NCBI GenBank assembly: GCA_934636905.1
Contig: CAKUBJ010000023.1
Coordinates: forward strand, 1-29,795
Length of the DNA: 29,795 nt
Direction: 5' to 3'
DNA from: an uncultured Dysosmobacter sp.
GTDB lineage: Bacteria; Bacillota; Clostridia; Oscillospirales; Oscillospiraceae
Position 1 is the stretch's first letter; each line of letters begins with the position of its first letter. The translations under genes were made by a program, and so were the position numbers. Below are positions 22,400 to 29,779 of the stretch, piece after piece. The notes beneath the pieces are model-generated. The model searched no databases and was not told the DNA's origin. It saw only the letters and a list, made by a program, of their open reading frames with translations.

Positions 22400-24847
22400 T
22401 CAGTCCGTGGTGGTCACGCTGAAACGCACCGTCACCACGCTGCCGGCCTCCAGCTGGGCGCCCGGCTCTGCGCTCTGAGAAATGGCGGTAACGCTGCCGG
22501 TGCTGCCGCCGGTATTGACGGCGCCTGCCGCCTTCATAATCAGTCCCGCGTTCACCAGCGCTTTGTTGGCCTCCGACGGCGTCCGCCCCACAAGGTTAGG
22601 AACGGTGCAGAGGGTGTCCGGCTTTTCCGCCCCCAGGTACAGGATGATGGAGGCGTTGTTGGGCACGATGGCACCGCCTGCCGGGGTCTGATCCGTCACG
22701 GTATCCCCGTCTCCCACAAGGGTGCAGCCAAAGCCCGCCGCCGTAAGCGCTGCCTTGGCGTCTGCGGCGCTCTTGCCCACCACATAGGGCACGGCGGCAT
22801 CGGCGCCTGCCAGTTCCTCGGCGGTATAGTCCGGCTCAATGCCCAGCGCAGGCAGAACCTCCGCCATAATCTGGCTGGCCGCAGGCGCCACCATGGTGCC
22901 GCCGTACACGGCGGTGCCGGTGTCCCGCCTGGGGGTATCCATGGTCAGGAGCATGATGTACTGGGGATCGTCCGCCGGAGCGAAGCACATGAAGGATACC
23001 ACCACGTCGCCTTTGGGATTATCGTCGGTTTTGCTGCCGGTCTTATCGGCGGTGCCGGTCTTGCCGCCGATGCGGTAACCTGCCACCTGACCGTTTTTGC
23101 CGCTGCCGGAGGACACCACATATTCCAGCGCCTCCCGGACGATGGCGGAGGTTTCCTCGCTGATAACCTGCCGCACCGGGGTGGCGTCATGGCGGGAGAG
23201 GACGTTGCCGTCGTCATCCAGCACCTGATCCACGATGTACGGCTCATAGAGGTAGCCGCCGTTGATGCAGGCCGCCTGGGCCCGGATCAGCTCGATGGGG
23301 GTCACGTTGAAGGTCTGACCGAAGGAATAGGACGCCAGCGACACCACTTGGGAATTGAAATAATCCTCGTCAACGAAAATGCCCTTTACCTCGCCAATCA
23401 TGTCGATGCCGGTCTTATCCATCAGTCCGAAGGATTTGAGGTACTGATAATAGGTTTCGGTGCCCACCGCCAGACCCATGCTGATAAACGCCGGGTTGCA
23501 GGAGTGCCCCACCGCCTCGATGAGGGTCTGGCTTCCGTGACCGGCGTGGTTGGAGCAGTAGATGAGCTTGTTCCAGCCCTGCACCCGGGTGGAGCCGGAG
23601 CAGTAGAAAGTGGAATTTTTCGTCACCTTGCCCTCTTCCAGCGCCGCCGCCAGAGTGATGGGCTTGAAGGTGGAACCCGGCTCATAGGTGGAGTCGATGC
23701 ACTTGTTGCGCCACTGGGTCTGGACGGCATTGTTGACGGCCTCCGACCGGGCGGCGGCATATTCCTCCTCCGTGGCGTAGGAGGAACGGTTGGCGTCGAT
23801 TTTGGCCAGCGCCGTTTCCAGCTTGCTCTCCAGCGCGTCGTCATACACGACCCCCGGCTCGTTGAGGTCGTAGTTGGGGTAGGAGGCCATGGCCACGATG
23901 GCGCCGCTGTTCACGTTCATGATGATGCCGGTGCCGCCGTTTTGGGCGCCGTACTTCTTCAGCATGCTCTCCAGCCCGTTTTCAAGGCTCAGCTGCACGT
24001 TGGTATTCAGGGTCAGCAGCAGATTGTGGCCGTTTTCCGCATCGTAATACTGCTCGTAGGGATACAGCAGGGCGGTGCCCGCCGCGTTCCGGGCGCTGAC
24101 GGTATAGCCGGCGGTGCCGGTAAGGGTATCGTCGTATTTGGCTTCCAGCCCCACGCTGCCCTGATTTTCATTATTGACAAAGCCCAGCACCCCGGAGGCC
24201 AGAGAACTGTAGAGATAGTACCGCTTGGAGGAGGGCTGGAGCCACACCCCCTGCAGCTTCACCTGCTCCGCCTCCGGCACCGCGTTCCCCTCCGGGTCAA
24301 TTTCGCCGTTGATGAACCGGCGCACCTCGTCGGCCACGTCCTGCTCCGCCTGCTTTTTGATGTTCCAGTAGTCGTATTCGGTTTTGGTCATCCGCGCTTC
24401 CAGCTTTTCCTGGTCCACATTCAGAATGCGGCTCAGTCCACGGGCAATATAACTCTGGTCCCGCAGGAGGGGCGCGGTGTACGGTTCCCCCTTGTCGGCA
24501 GCCTTCTTTGCAGCCTTTTCCTGCGCTTCCTTCTGGCTTTCCACAAACTCCGCAATCCGCATGGGGGAGATGTTCACATCCTCCGCCGTGGCGGAGATGG
24601 CCAGCGTGTTCATGTCCGTATCGTAAATCGTGCCCCGGGAGGCGGAAACCACTGCACTGCGGGTCTGCTGCACCACGGCTTTGTTCTGAAGTTCCTCATG
24701 CCGGAGAATCTGCAAATCATACAGCCGCCAGAACAGCACTCCGAAGGACGCCACCCCCAGAAGCAGCATAATGAGCACCGTCCGGCTGCGGACTACCTGA
24801 TTGGCCCGCCGGGCCGCGTCGCTTTTTCTTCTGGGATTCCGAGGCAT
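22400..24847 (-). CDS. spoVD: Class B penicillin-binding protein with two PASTA domains (SpoVD/FtsI type)
   Basis: The 815-aa transpeptidase cross-links septal or spore-cortex peptidoglycan. The order is: basic cytoplasmic tail (to 20), membrane anchor (about 22-42), PBP dimerisation domain (ASRGTIYDTDMNTLAI onward), transpeptidase, then two PASTA repeats (VPYVVGKSAADAKAALTAAG and VPNLVGRTPSEANKALVNAG). The catalytic motifs are GSTFK (Ser near 391), SCN in GHSCNPAF and KTGTA (near 596). PASTA domains and dcw position fit SpoVD or its vegetative paralogue PBP2b/FtsI; which one cannot be settled here. I use the ATG at 24845-24847, with AAAGGAG upstream, not the ATG 16 codons earlier. Confidence 0.93.
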   Translation of the reverse strand: MPRNPRRKSDAARRANQVVRSRTVLIMLLLGVASFGVLFWRLYDLQILRHEELQNKAVVQQTRSAVVSASRGTIYDTDMNTLAISATAEDVNISPMRIAEFVESQKEAQEKAAKKAADKGEPYTAPLLRDQSYIARGLSRILNVDQEKLEARMTKTEYDYWNIKKQAEQDVADEVRRFINGEIDPEGNAVPEAEQVKLQGVWLQPSSKRYYLYSSLASGVLGFVNNENQGSVGLEAKYDDTLTGTAGYTVSARNAAGTALLYPYEQYYDAENGHNLLLTLNTNVQLSLENGLESMLKKYGAQNGGTGIIMNVNSGAIVAMASYPNYDLNEPGVVYDDALESKLETALAKIDANRSSYATEEEYAAARSEAVNNAVQTQWRNKCIDSTYEPGSTFKPITLAAALEEGKVTKNSTFYCSGSTRVQGWNKLIYCSNHAGHGSQTLIEAVGHSCNPAFISMGLAVGTETYYQYLKSFGLMDKTGIDMIGEVKGIFVDEDYFNSQVVSLASYSFGQTFNVTPIELIRAQAACINGGYLYEPYIVDQVLDDDGNVLSRHDATPVRQVISEETSAIVREALEYVVSSGSGKNGQVAGYRIGGKTGTADKTGSKTDDNPKGDVVVSFMCFAPADDPQYIMLLTMDTPRRDTGTAVYGGTMVAPAASQIMAEVLPALGIEPDYTAEELAGADAAVPYVVGKSAADAKAALTAAGFGCTLVGDGDTVTDQTPAGGAIVPNNASIILYLGAEKPDTLCTVPNLVGRTPSEANKALVNAGLIMKAAGAVNTGGSTGSVTAISQSAEPGAQLEAGSVVTVRFSVTTTD

Positions 24848-24887
24848 ATGGTTTCTCCTTTCCGGGGTTGGCCGCTTAGAAAAGGCA

Positions 24888-24918
24888 GGGAGCAAGAAGA
24901 CGCCGGCTTCTCGCTCCC
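24888..24918 (-). terminator. Terminator-like hairpin between ftsL and spoVD
   Basis: Minus strand: GGGAGCGAGAAG and CTTCTTGCTCCC pair over 12 bp, including one G-U pair, with a 7-nt loop. The hairpin is followed by TGCCTTTTCT. It could attenuate transcription inside the dcw cluster. Confidence 0.5.
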
Positions 24919-24946
24919 CGCTGTGTCACAACATATTATGGCTGGG

Positions 24947-25528
24947 TCAGTCGAAATATTCCACCACGGCGTAAACCCCATGGTGCAGGGAGCTGAGCAG
25001 ACGGCTGAGCACACTGACCCCGCCGCTGTCCGTCTGGTAGACAGTGGCGCTGTCCTCACCGGCGATGTCCAGATAGGTAATCTGGCTGGCGGCAGGCTTG
25101 CCCATTCCGGCAGCGGCTGCCACCTCTTTCACGGTGGCCATATCAAACATCTGCTCATGCTGCGCCGTCAGGGTGACATTTTCCGTTTCCAGTGCCGCCA
25201 GTTCCGCCCGCAGGGTCACGGTGTCCGCCGCCAGCGTGGTCAGCTGCACATAGCTTAACAGCAGCATCACCGCCATGCCGATGACGGCGGCCATACCCAT
25301 CACCGTCAGCACAGGCACCTTCTGGCGCTCCCGCACCAGAACCTGTTCCCGCACCAGCGACTGCTCCCGGCGGCGTACCGCAGGGGACGGCTGTTCCTCA
25401 TGGTGGGGTGCTCTGCCGGCATGTTCCAGTTCCCGCTCCCGGACTGCCCAGTCCAGATCCCGGGCAAGATTGCCGTTGGTACTGAATTCCCGGTGTGCGT
25501 AACGGTATTCTCCCGCTGCGGACGCCAT
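24947..25528 (-). CDS. ftsL: FtsL-like divisome protein
   Basis: The protein is 193 aa. A long polar cytoplasmic N-terminus (1-70) is rich in Arg, Glu and His. One membrane segment (about 72-94, VMGMAAVIGMAVMLLLSYVQ) is followed by a coiled coil (AALETENVTLTAQHEQMFDM) of the FtsL/DivIC type, then MATVKEVAAAAGMGKPAASQ, the short conserved patch after the coiled coil in this family. FtsL sequences are poorly conserved, so the call rests on topology and on the position between rsmH and the PBP gene. The C-terminal extension (ITYLDIAGEDSATVYQ onward) is longer than usual. It probably forms the FtsQ-L-B complex and activates FtsW-PBP. Confidence 0.82.
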   Translation of the reverse strand: MASAAGEYRYAHREFSTNGNLARDLDWAVRERELEHAGRAPHHEEQPSPAVRRREQSLVREQVLVRERQKVPVLTVMGMAAVIGMAVMLLLSYVQLTTLAADTVTLRAELAALETENVTLTAQHEQMFDMATVKEVAAAAGMGKPAASQITYLDIAGEDSATVYQTDSGGVSVLSRLLSSLHHGVYAVVEYFD

Positions 25529-25571
25529 ACAGAACGCCTCCTTTCCATGGTTTCATCAGATGCCTGTCCTC

Positions 25572-26519
25572 TTACAGGTCAAAGGGGTCACACTTTTCCG
25601 CCACCCGCAGCTTGGCACTGCGGGCGCGGCTGTTTTCTTCCAGTTCCGCCGCCCCGGAAACAATGGGCTTCCGGGTCACCAGCTTGATTCGGGGCTTCTT
25701 CCCGCACACGCACACCGGAAACTCCGGCGGGCAGGTGCAGCCTCTGGCTGCGTCCTGAAACGCCCGCTTCACAATCCGGTCTTCCAGTGAGTGGAAGGTA
25801 ATGACTGCCAGCCTGCCGCCGGGATTCAGCCGGTCAATGGCGCCGCTGAGCATAGGCGGCAGGGCGTCCAGTTCGCCGTTGACGGCGATGCGGATGGCCT
25901 GAAAACTCCGCTTGGCAGGGTGCTGCTTCTCCCGGAGGGCGGCAGCGGGCATGGCGGAGCGGATCAGTTCCGCCAGTTCCAAAGTGGATTTCACAGGCGC
26001 GGTTTCCCGGGCCTGTACGATTTTTTTCGCAATGGCAGGGGCATAGCGCTCCTCGCCGTATTCAAACAGGATCCGGCGCAGTTCCTCATAACTCCAGGTG
26101 TTCACCACCTCATAGGCGGTGAGGGGCGCCGATGCGTCCATCCGCATATCCAGCGGCGCATCCTGCATATAGGAAAAGCCCCGGGCGGCGTCATCCAGCT
26201 GAGGGGAGGACACCCCCAGATCGAAGAGCATCCCGTCCGCGCCGGCAATGTGCAGAGAATCCAGAATCTCACTGATGCGGTCGAAATTGCTGTGAACCAG
26301 CGTCACCCGATCCATCCACGGCGCCAGACGCTCCTGTGCCGCGTCAATGGCGGCCTGATCCCGATCCACGCAGATCAGCCGGCCGGTGGTCAGGCGCCGG
26401 GCAATCTCTCTTGAATGCCCCGCCCGTCCCAGCGTACCGTCTACATAAATGCCCTCCGGCCGGATGTGCAGCGCTTCGATGCACTCCGCCAGCAAAACGG
26501 GCTTGTGTGTAAATTCCAT
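25572..26519 (-). CDS. rsmH: 16S rRNA m4C1402 methyltransferase RsmH (MraW)
   Basis: The 315-aa SAM-dependent enzyme N4-methylates C1402 of 16S rRNA. The opening FTHKPVLLAECIEALHIRPE and the SAM loop VDGTLGRAGHSREIARRL are standard. GMLFDLGVSSPQLDDAARGF and YMQDAPLDMRMD follow, and NPGGRLAVITFHSLEDRIVK is the C-terminal SAM-domain hallmark. It starts 3 bp after mraZ and lies ahead of ftsL, as in most Firmicutes. Confidence 0.96.
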   Translation of the reverse strand: MEFTHKPVLLAECIEALHIRPEGIYVDGTLGRAGHSREIARRLTTGRLICVDRDQAAIDAAQERLAPWMDRVTLVHSNFDRISEILDSLHIAGADGMLFDLGVSSPQLDDAARGFSYMQDAPLDMRMDASAPLTAYEVVNTWSYEELRRILFEYGEERYAPAIAKKIVQARETAPVKSTLELAELIRSAMPAAALREKQHPAKRSFQAIRIAVNGELDALPPMLSGAIDRLNPGGRLAVITFHSLEDRIVKRAFQDAARGCTCPPEFPVCVCGKKPRIKLVTRKPIVSGAAELEENSRARSAKLRVAEKCDPFDL

Positions 26520-26522
26520 GGC

Positions 26523-26966
26523 TCAGCCCCGATTCCGGCGCGCCCTTGCCAGGGCGTCCATGGCGGCGGCCATATCGTCCTCCTCCAGCATCTGGCGTTC
26601 CCGCTCCGCCCAGGTGGCGGAGTCCCAGATTTCGGCAAAGGCGTTCATGCCCACAATGGTGGCGGATTTTTTCAGATTGGCATAGCTGCGCAGCGCGGCG
26701 GGAATCAGCACCCGCCCCTGCCCGTCCGGTTCGCACTCCACGGCGTTGGCATACAGCAGCGTCAGCGCCCGGGCTTCCGTGTAGGGCAGTTCGTCCATAT
26801 CCTCGGACATCTGCTCCCATTTGGCTTCCGGATAAATGGTGAGGCAGTGCTGGGCGCCGATGGTGATGCAGAACCGATCCCCCAGTGCCTCCCTCATATT
26901 GGAGGGAATCACCAGACGGCCCTTGGAATCAATGGTGTTGCTGGATTTGCCCATCAATCTGGCCAT
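26523..26966 (-). CDS. mraZ: Transcriptional regulator MraZ
   Basis: The 147-aa double SpoVT/AbrB-fold protein represses its own dcw cluster as a ring-shaped oligomer. The two DxxxR motifs are visible: [20 protein letters not shown] and [20 protein letters not shown]. The ATG at 26966 has AAAGGAGG about 8 bp upstream; an internal ATG four codons later is the alternative. It is the first gene of the cluster. Two TGGGG repeats 10 bp apart lie in its leader and are the expected binding sites. Confidence 0.95.
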   Translation of the reverse strand: MARLMGKSSNTIDSKGRLVIPSNMREALGDRFCITIGAQHCLTIYPEAKWEQMSEDMDELPYTEARALTLLYANAVECEPDGQGRVLIPAALRSYANLKKSATIVGMNAFAEIWDSATWAERERQMLEEDDMAAAMDALARARRNRG

Positions 26967-27033
26967 GGCGGCGCCCTCCTTTCCCTACTTTCTGGGTTTT
27001 CGTGGCCGGTCGTGGCACAAGTGTGCACTTTCT

Positions 27034-27048
27034 CCCCACTTTTCCCCA
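27034..27048 (-). promoter_or_regulatory. MraZ-box-like direct repeats
   Basis: Minus strand: TGGGG (27044-27048), 5-bp spacer, TGGGG (27034-27038), with a weaker third unit (GTGCA) one period on. The TGGGN-N5-TGGGN spacing is the pattern known for MraZ operators. It falls just downstream of the predicted transcription start. Confidence 0.65.
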
Positions 27049-27060
27049 CCGTGTACCTTG

Positions 27061-27089
27061 AGTATAAGCGATTCCAAAAGGGAATGCAA
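27061..27089 (-). promoter_or_regulatory. Sigma-A promoter of the dcw cluster
   Basis: Minus strand: TTGCAT (27084-27089), 17 bp, TATACT (27061-27066). Transcription would start near 27054, immediately before the MraZ boxes. Confidence 0.7.
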
Positions 27090-27408
27090 GCATTTTTTTC
27101 CGCCGCAAAGTCCTGAAAAGCCTCTGTTTCCGGGATAAAAATCCGGAAATTTCCATTTTCTCAAACGGACGTTCTATTATTTGAGGGCAGTTTACATAAA
27201 CGCAAAAAAGCCATCGGCGCAATATTTTGTGCCGATGGCCTATATTTTGCTTTTCGAAGCCAATATATAGTTGTTTTTCAAAAGGTTCCGGAGACTTTTT
27301 CGTTATTTTGAACAAATTTTCGATGTCCGCAGCTGCTTTTTCCGGCAGCGCCCCGTGTTACGGTCAACTGCGGAAGGCGTTCCGGGCAGCGCCCCGGCTG
27401 CCGGCGGC
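27090..27408. other. Intergenic region with one terminator and no gene
   Basis: Besides the terminator at 27204-27239 I see only a weak TTTCCGG/CCGGAAA hairpin (27127-27149) and a duplicated CAGCGCCCC segment (near 27345 and 27388). The short open frames here lack ribosome binding sites and family features. Confidence 0.5.
27204..27239 (-). terminator. Terminator of the rsmD-coaD operon
   Basis: Minus strand: an 11-bp stem, GCCATCGGCAC with GCGCCGATGGC (one G-U/A-C imperfect pair), and an 8-nt loop, followed by six T (27204-27209). It lies about 170 bp after the last gene of the operon. Confidence 0.75.
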
Positions 27409-27936
27409 TTATGCCTCCTGCTGTCCGGCAGGCTTCTTCTCCGGCTCCAGCTTCTCCCGCTGCTCCTGCATCTTGGCGGCGGAAGCGGCGCGGAAAGCGG
27501 TGCGGGACTGCTTCACCTCGCTTAGAGCTGCCTGCACGGCCTCCTCCGTCCGGGCCAGGGCATCCTCGGCGTACTCATTGGCCACCTGACACAGCTGGCG
27601 GGAGCGATCCTCCGCGTCGGCGATGATTTTCCGGGCCTTTTCCTTGGCGGCATAGAGCACCTCGCTGTCGGAAACCTTGCTCTTGGCCTCCAGATCCGCC
27701 TGACGCATCATGCGCTCCACGTCCCGCTTGGCCTCGTCCACGAATTTTTCCCGGGCGGCCAGCAGTTCCTGCGCCCGCTTCAGTTCCACCGGCAGCTGGC
27801 TCCGCAGTTCATCCAGCAGGTCAAGGATCTCATCCCGATCCACCATGCTGAGGTTGGGCTTCAGGGCAGGGGACTTGGCGTCCTCCACCCGTTCATACAG
27901 CATATCGATCAAACGATTGACGTCATTTTCAGCCAT
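27409..27936 (-). CDS. Coiled-coil protein, V-type ATPase subunit H/DivIVA-like
   Basis: The 175-aa soluble protein is almost wholly helical. The start MAENDVNRLIDMLYERVEDA is followed by MVDRDEILDLLDELRSQLPV and a long charged coiled coil (about 55-150, e.g. AREKFVDEAKRDVERMMRQA and EKARKIIADAEDRSRQLCQV). Similar proteins sit beside coaD and rsmD in many Clostridia and are usually annotated as ATPase or V-type ATPase subunit H-like. No ATP-binding motif is present, so that name should not be taken as function. A scaffold role like DivIVA is possible. I use the ATG at 27934-27936, with AAGGAG 8 bp upstream. Confidence 0.8.
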   Translation of the reverse strand: MAENDVNRLIDMLYERVEDAKSPALKPNLSMVDRDEILDLLDELRSQLPVELKRAQELLAAREKFVDEAKRDVERMMRQADLEAKSKVSDSEVLYAAKEKARKIIADAEDRSRQLCQVANEYAEDALARTEEAVQAALSEVKQSRTAFRAASAAKMQEQREKLEPEKKPAGQQEA

Positions 27937-27951
27937 CACGCACACTCCTTA

Positions 27952-28434
27952 TCATTTCCCGACCCATTCCCGGATCAGCGGCAGGGTCGCCCTTGGCAGG
28001 TACTTCTCCAGCGGCTGGCGGTAATGGATCATCTCCCGCGCCACCGTGGAGCTGAGGTACACATAAGCCGGATCCGCCGGCAGCAGCAGGGTTTCCAGTC
28101 CCGGATGCAGCCCCCGGTTCACCATGGCCTGCTGGTATTCCGTGTCAAAATCCCCGGCGCTGCGGATTCCCCGGACAATGACGGTAGCCTTCCGCTCCGC
28201 CGCGTAGTCGGACAGCAGGCCGTCATACAACTCCGCCGTCACATTGGGCAGTTCCAGCACCGCCGCCTCCACCAGCTTCAGCTTCTGAGCGGGGGTGAAC
28301 ATCTGCCCCCGCTTTTCCGCGTTAGGGCTGACGCAGACATACACCTGATCAAAGCACGACGCCGCCCGGCGGATAATATCCATATGCCCCAGCGTAATGG
28401 GGTCAAAGCTCCCGGAACAGACTGCGATTCTCAT
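27952..28434 (-). CDS. coaD: Phosphopantetheine adenylyltransferase CoaD
   Basis: The 160-aa nucleotidyltransferase converts 4'-phosphopantetheine and ATP to dephospho-CoA, the fourth step of coenzyme A synthesis. GSFDPITLGHMDII holds the TxGH motif (ATP binding and catalysis). LYDGLLSDYA, VRGIRSAGDFDTEYQQAMVN and the C-terminal YLSSTVAREMIHYR (the SSTxxRE motif) are all present. The length is typical. It overlaps rsmD by 4 bp (ATGA), a widespread rsmD-coaD pairing. Confidence 0.96.
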   Translation of the reverse strand: MRIAVCSGSFDPITLGHMDIIRRAASCFDQVYVCVSPNAEKRGQMFTPAQKLKLVEAAVLELPNVTAELYDGLLSDYAAERKATVIVRGIRSAGDFDTEYQQAMVNRGLHPGLETLLLPADPAYVYLSSTVAREMIHYRQPLEKYLPRATLPLIREWVGK

Positions 28435-28988
28435 GTCTCCGCCTCCCCGTCCCGATGGCAGATGGTAACGGCGATTTTGCCGTACCGGTAGGTGCGCCCC
28501 ACCCGGTAAGGCGTGGGGAGCGCCGGCAGCACCCTGTCCGCCGGATGCTCCGCCGCCATCATGCCGTGGGCTTTCAGCAGATCCCGGCGGGCAATAAGCT
28601 CCATGGCCGCTTCCAGCAGTTCCGTCTGGTAGGGCGGATCCAGAAAAATCAGGTCGTATTTCTCCCGGGCGGACTTCAGGAACTCCAGAGAGTCCCCTGT
28701 CGTCACCCGCGCCCGGTCAGTCAGGCCGCAGAGTTTCAGGTTCTCCCGGATCAGTGCGATGGCGTCCGGCCGCCGATCCACAAAGGCGGCGGAAGCGGCG
28801 CCCCGGCTCAGACACTCAATCCCCAGTTGGCCGGTTCCGGCAAACAGATCCAGCACGCTGCGGCCTTCAATCTCAAATTGCAGGACGTTAAACAGCCCCT
28901 CTTTTACCCGGTCAGTGGTGGGGCGGGTTTCCATCCCCTCCAGTTCCTTCAGGCGGCGGCCCCGGGCGGAGCCTGTAATCACGCGCAT
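28431..28988 (-). CDS. rsmD: 16S rRNA m2G966 methyltransferase RsmD
   Basis: The 185-aa SAM-dependent enzyme N2-methylates G966 in the 30S head. It opens MRVITGSARGRRLKELEGME then TRPTTDRVKEGLFNVL, the family signature. The SAM loop is VLDLFAGTGQLGIECLSRGA (47-58 core) and the catalytic motif is LIFLDPPYQ (about 113-121). AAGGAGG stands 9 bp ahead of the ATG at 28988. It is the first gene of the rsmD-coaD-coiled-coil operon, behind the promoter at 29021-29049. Confidence 0.95.
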   Translation of the reverse strand: MRVITGSARGRRLKELEGMETRPTTDRVKEGLFNVLQFEIEGRSVLDLFAGTGQLGIECLSRGAASAAFVDRRPDAIALIRENLKLCGLTDRARVTTGDSLEFLKSAREKYDLIFLDPPYQTELLEAAMELIARRDLLKAHGMMAAEHPADRVLPALPTPYRVGRTYRYGKIAVTICHRDGEAET

Positions 28989-29020
28989 GGCGGGTATCCT
29001 CCTTCGCAGGTTCTCTCTTT

Positions 29021-29049
29021 ATTTTACGGCAAGAGGCCCGCCATTTCAA
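29021..29049 (-). promoter_or_regulatory. Sigma-A promoter of the rsmD operon
   Basis: Minus strand: TTGAAA (29044-29049), 17 bp, TAAAAT (29021-29026). Confidence 0.65.
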
Positions 29050-29065
29050 TAGTCTTTCCGCAAAT

Positions 29066-29124
29066 CCGCCGGAAAATCGGGCAATCCCCCGCTGCCCCGC
29101 CAAGGGAGTGCGGTTTTCCGGCGG
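29066..29124 (-). terminator. Inverted repeat after the second GreA-like gene
   Basis: CCGCCGGAAAA (29066-29076) faces its exact complement (29114-29124) across 37 bp that contain GC-rich inner pairing. On the minus strand it lies just after the stop codon at 29139. The T-run is only part of the stem, so it is a possible rather than a certain terminator. Confidence 0.45.
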
Positions 29125-29138
29125 CAGACGATATCCGT

Positions 29139-29642
29139 TCAGTAGCTGCTGATGTCCAGACTTTCGTCATCCGTGCCCTTTTCGATTTTCCGGATTTCCA
29201 CGGTGTACTTCATCTCCGGACTGACGGTCACCTCCACCCGTTCCCCCGCCCTGCGCCCCATCAGGGCGTGCCCCACCGGGGACTCCTTGCTGATGAGTCC
29301 CTTCAGGGCATCCTGCCGCAGGGTGGTGACAATCCGGAGGGTCATTTCCTTCTTCACCATCTCGTTGTAGATGGTGACACTGTCAAACAGCCCCACGGTA
29401 TCCGCCGTGTCCTTCACCTCAATGACTTTTGCGGTGCGGATCATCCGCTCCAGATAGCGGATGCGGCTGTCGTTGCGATTTTTCGCCTGCTTGGCGCATT
29501 TGTATTCATAATTCTCGCTGAGATCCCCGAAGGCCCGGGCAGTCTGTACCTCTTCAATCAGCTGGGGGCGCAGTTCCCGGATCCGGTAGTCCATCTCCTC
29601 CCGCATTTTGCGGATGTCCACCTCGGTCAGTTCGTCATACAT
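29139..29642 (-). CDS. Second GreA/GreB-family elongation factor
   Basis: The 167-aa protein has the Gre layout. An N-terminal coiled coil carries the tip ARAFGDLSENYEYKCAKQAK, with catalytic Asp and Glu retained. The C-terminal FKBP-like domain contains GLISKESPVGHALMGRRAGE. It is more divergent than the GreA at 4327-4794: a longer N-terminal helix, an unusually basic second helix (KQAKNRNDSRIRYLERMIRT) and an acidic tail (GTDDESLDISSY). I start at the ATG 29640-29642 (MYDELTEVD), with GGTGGAGG upstream, rather than 14 codons earlier, because the predicted transcription start lies between the two. It may be a specialised Gre factor competing for the secondary channel. Confidence 0.87.
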   Translation of the reverse strand: MYDELTEVDIRKMREEMDYRIRELRPQLIEEVQTARAFGDLSENYEYKCAKQAKNRNDSRIRYLERMIRTAKVIEVKDTADTVGLFDSVTIYNEMVKKEMTLRIVTTLRQDALKGLISKESPVGHALMGRRAGERVEVTVSPEMKYTVEIRKIEKGTDDESLDISSY

Positions 29643-29674
29643 CTGTCTGCCTCCACCCTGTCTGTTTTCCATGC

Positions 29675-29703
29675 AGTATAGCACAAAAAAGAGAACAGGG
29701 CAA
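29675..29703 (-). promoter_or_regulatory. Promoter of the second GreA-like gene, overlapping a terminator
   Basis: Minus strand: TTGCCC (29698-29703), 17 bp, TATACT (29675-29680). The -35 box is part of the terminator stem at 29696-29723, and the spacer holds its T-run. Confidence 0.55.
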
Positions 29704-29723
29704 TGCCCTGCGGCATTGCCCTG
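29685..29723 (-). terminator. Terminator of the gene beyond the right edge
   Basis: A perfect 12-bp stem (CAGGGCAATGCC, 29696-29707, with 29712-29723) and 4-nt loop are followed on the minus strand by TTCTCTTTTTTG. Confidence 0.75.
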
Positions 29724-29779
29724 AGACTGTCGATAAAGTGGTGAGTTTTCCGCGGCGGTAAGGAAGGGTGTGCGCGGGA
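29719..29779 (+). repeat. 61-bp dispersed repeat, copy 2
   Basis: Identical to 12129-12189. As there, its first bases CCCTG form the end of an adjoining 12-bp hairpin. The sequences diverge after position 29779, and the remainder (TGCGCCCGCAGGCGC) runs off the window. Confidence 0.9.

Noticed and set aside
26929..27315. 128-codon minus-strand frame across the mraZ promoter
   Set aside because: It overlaps the mraZ promoter, MraZ boxes and a terminator and has no family features.
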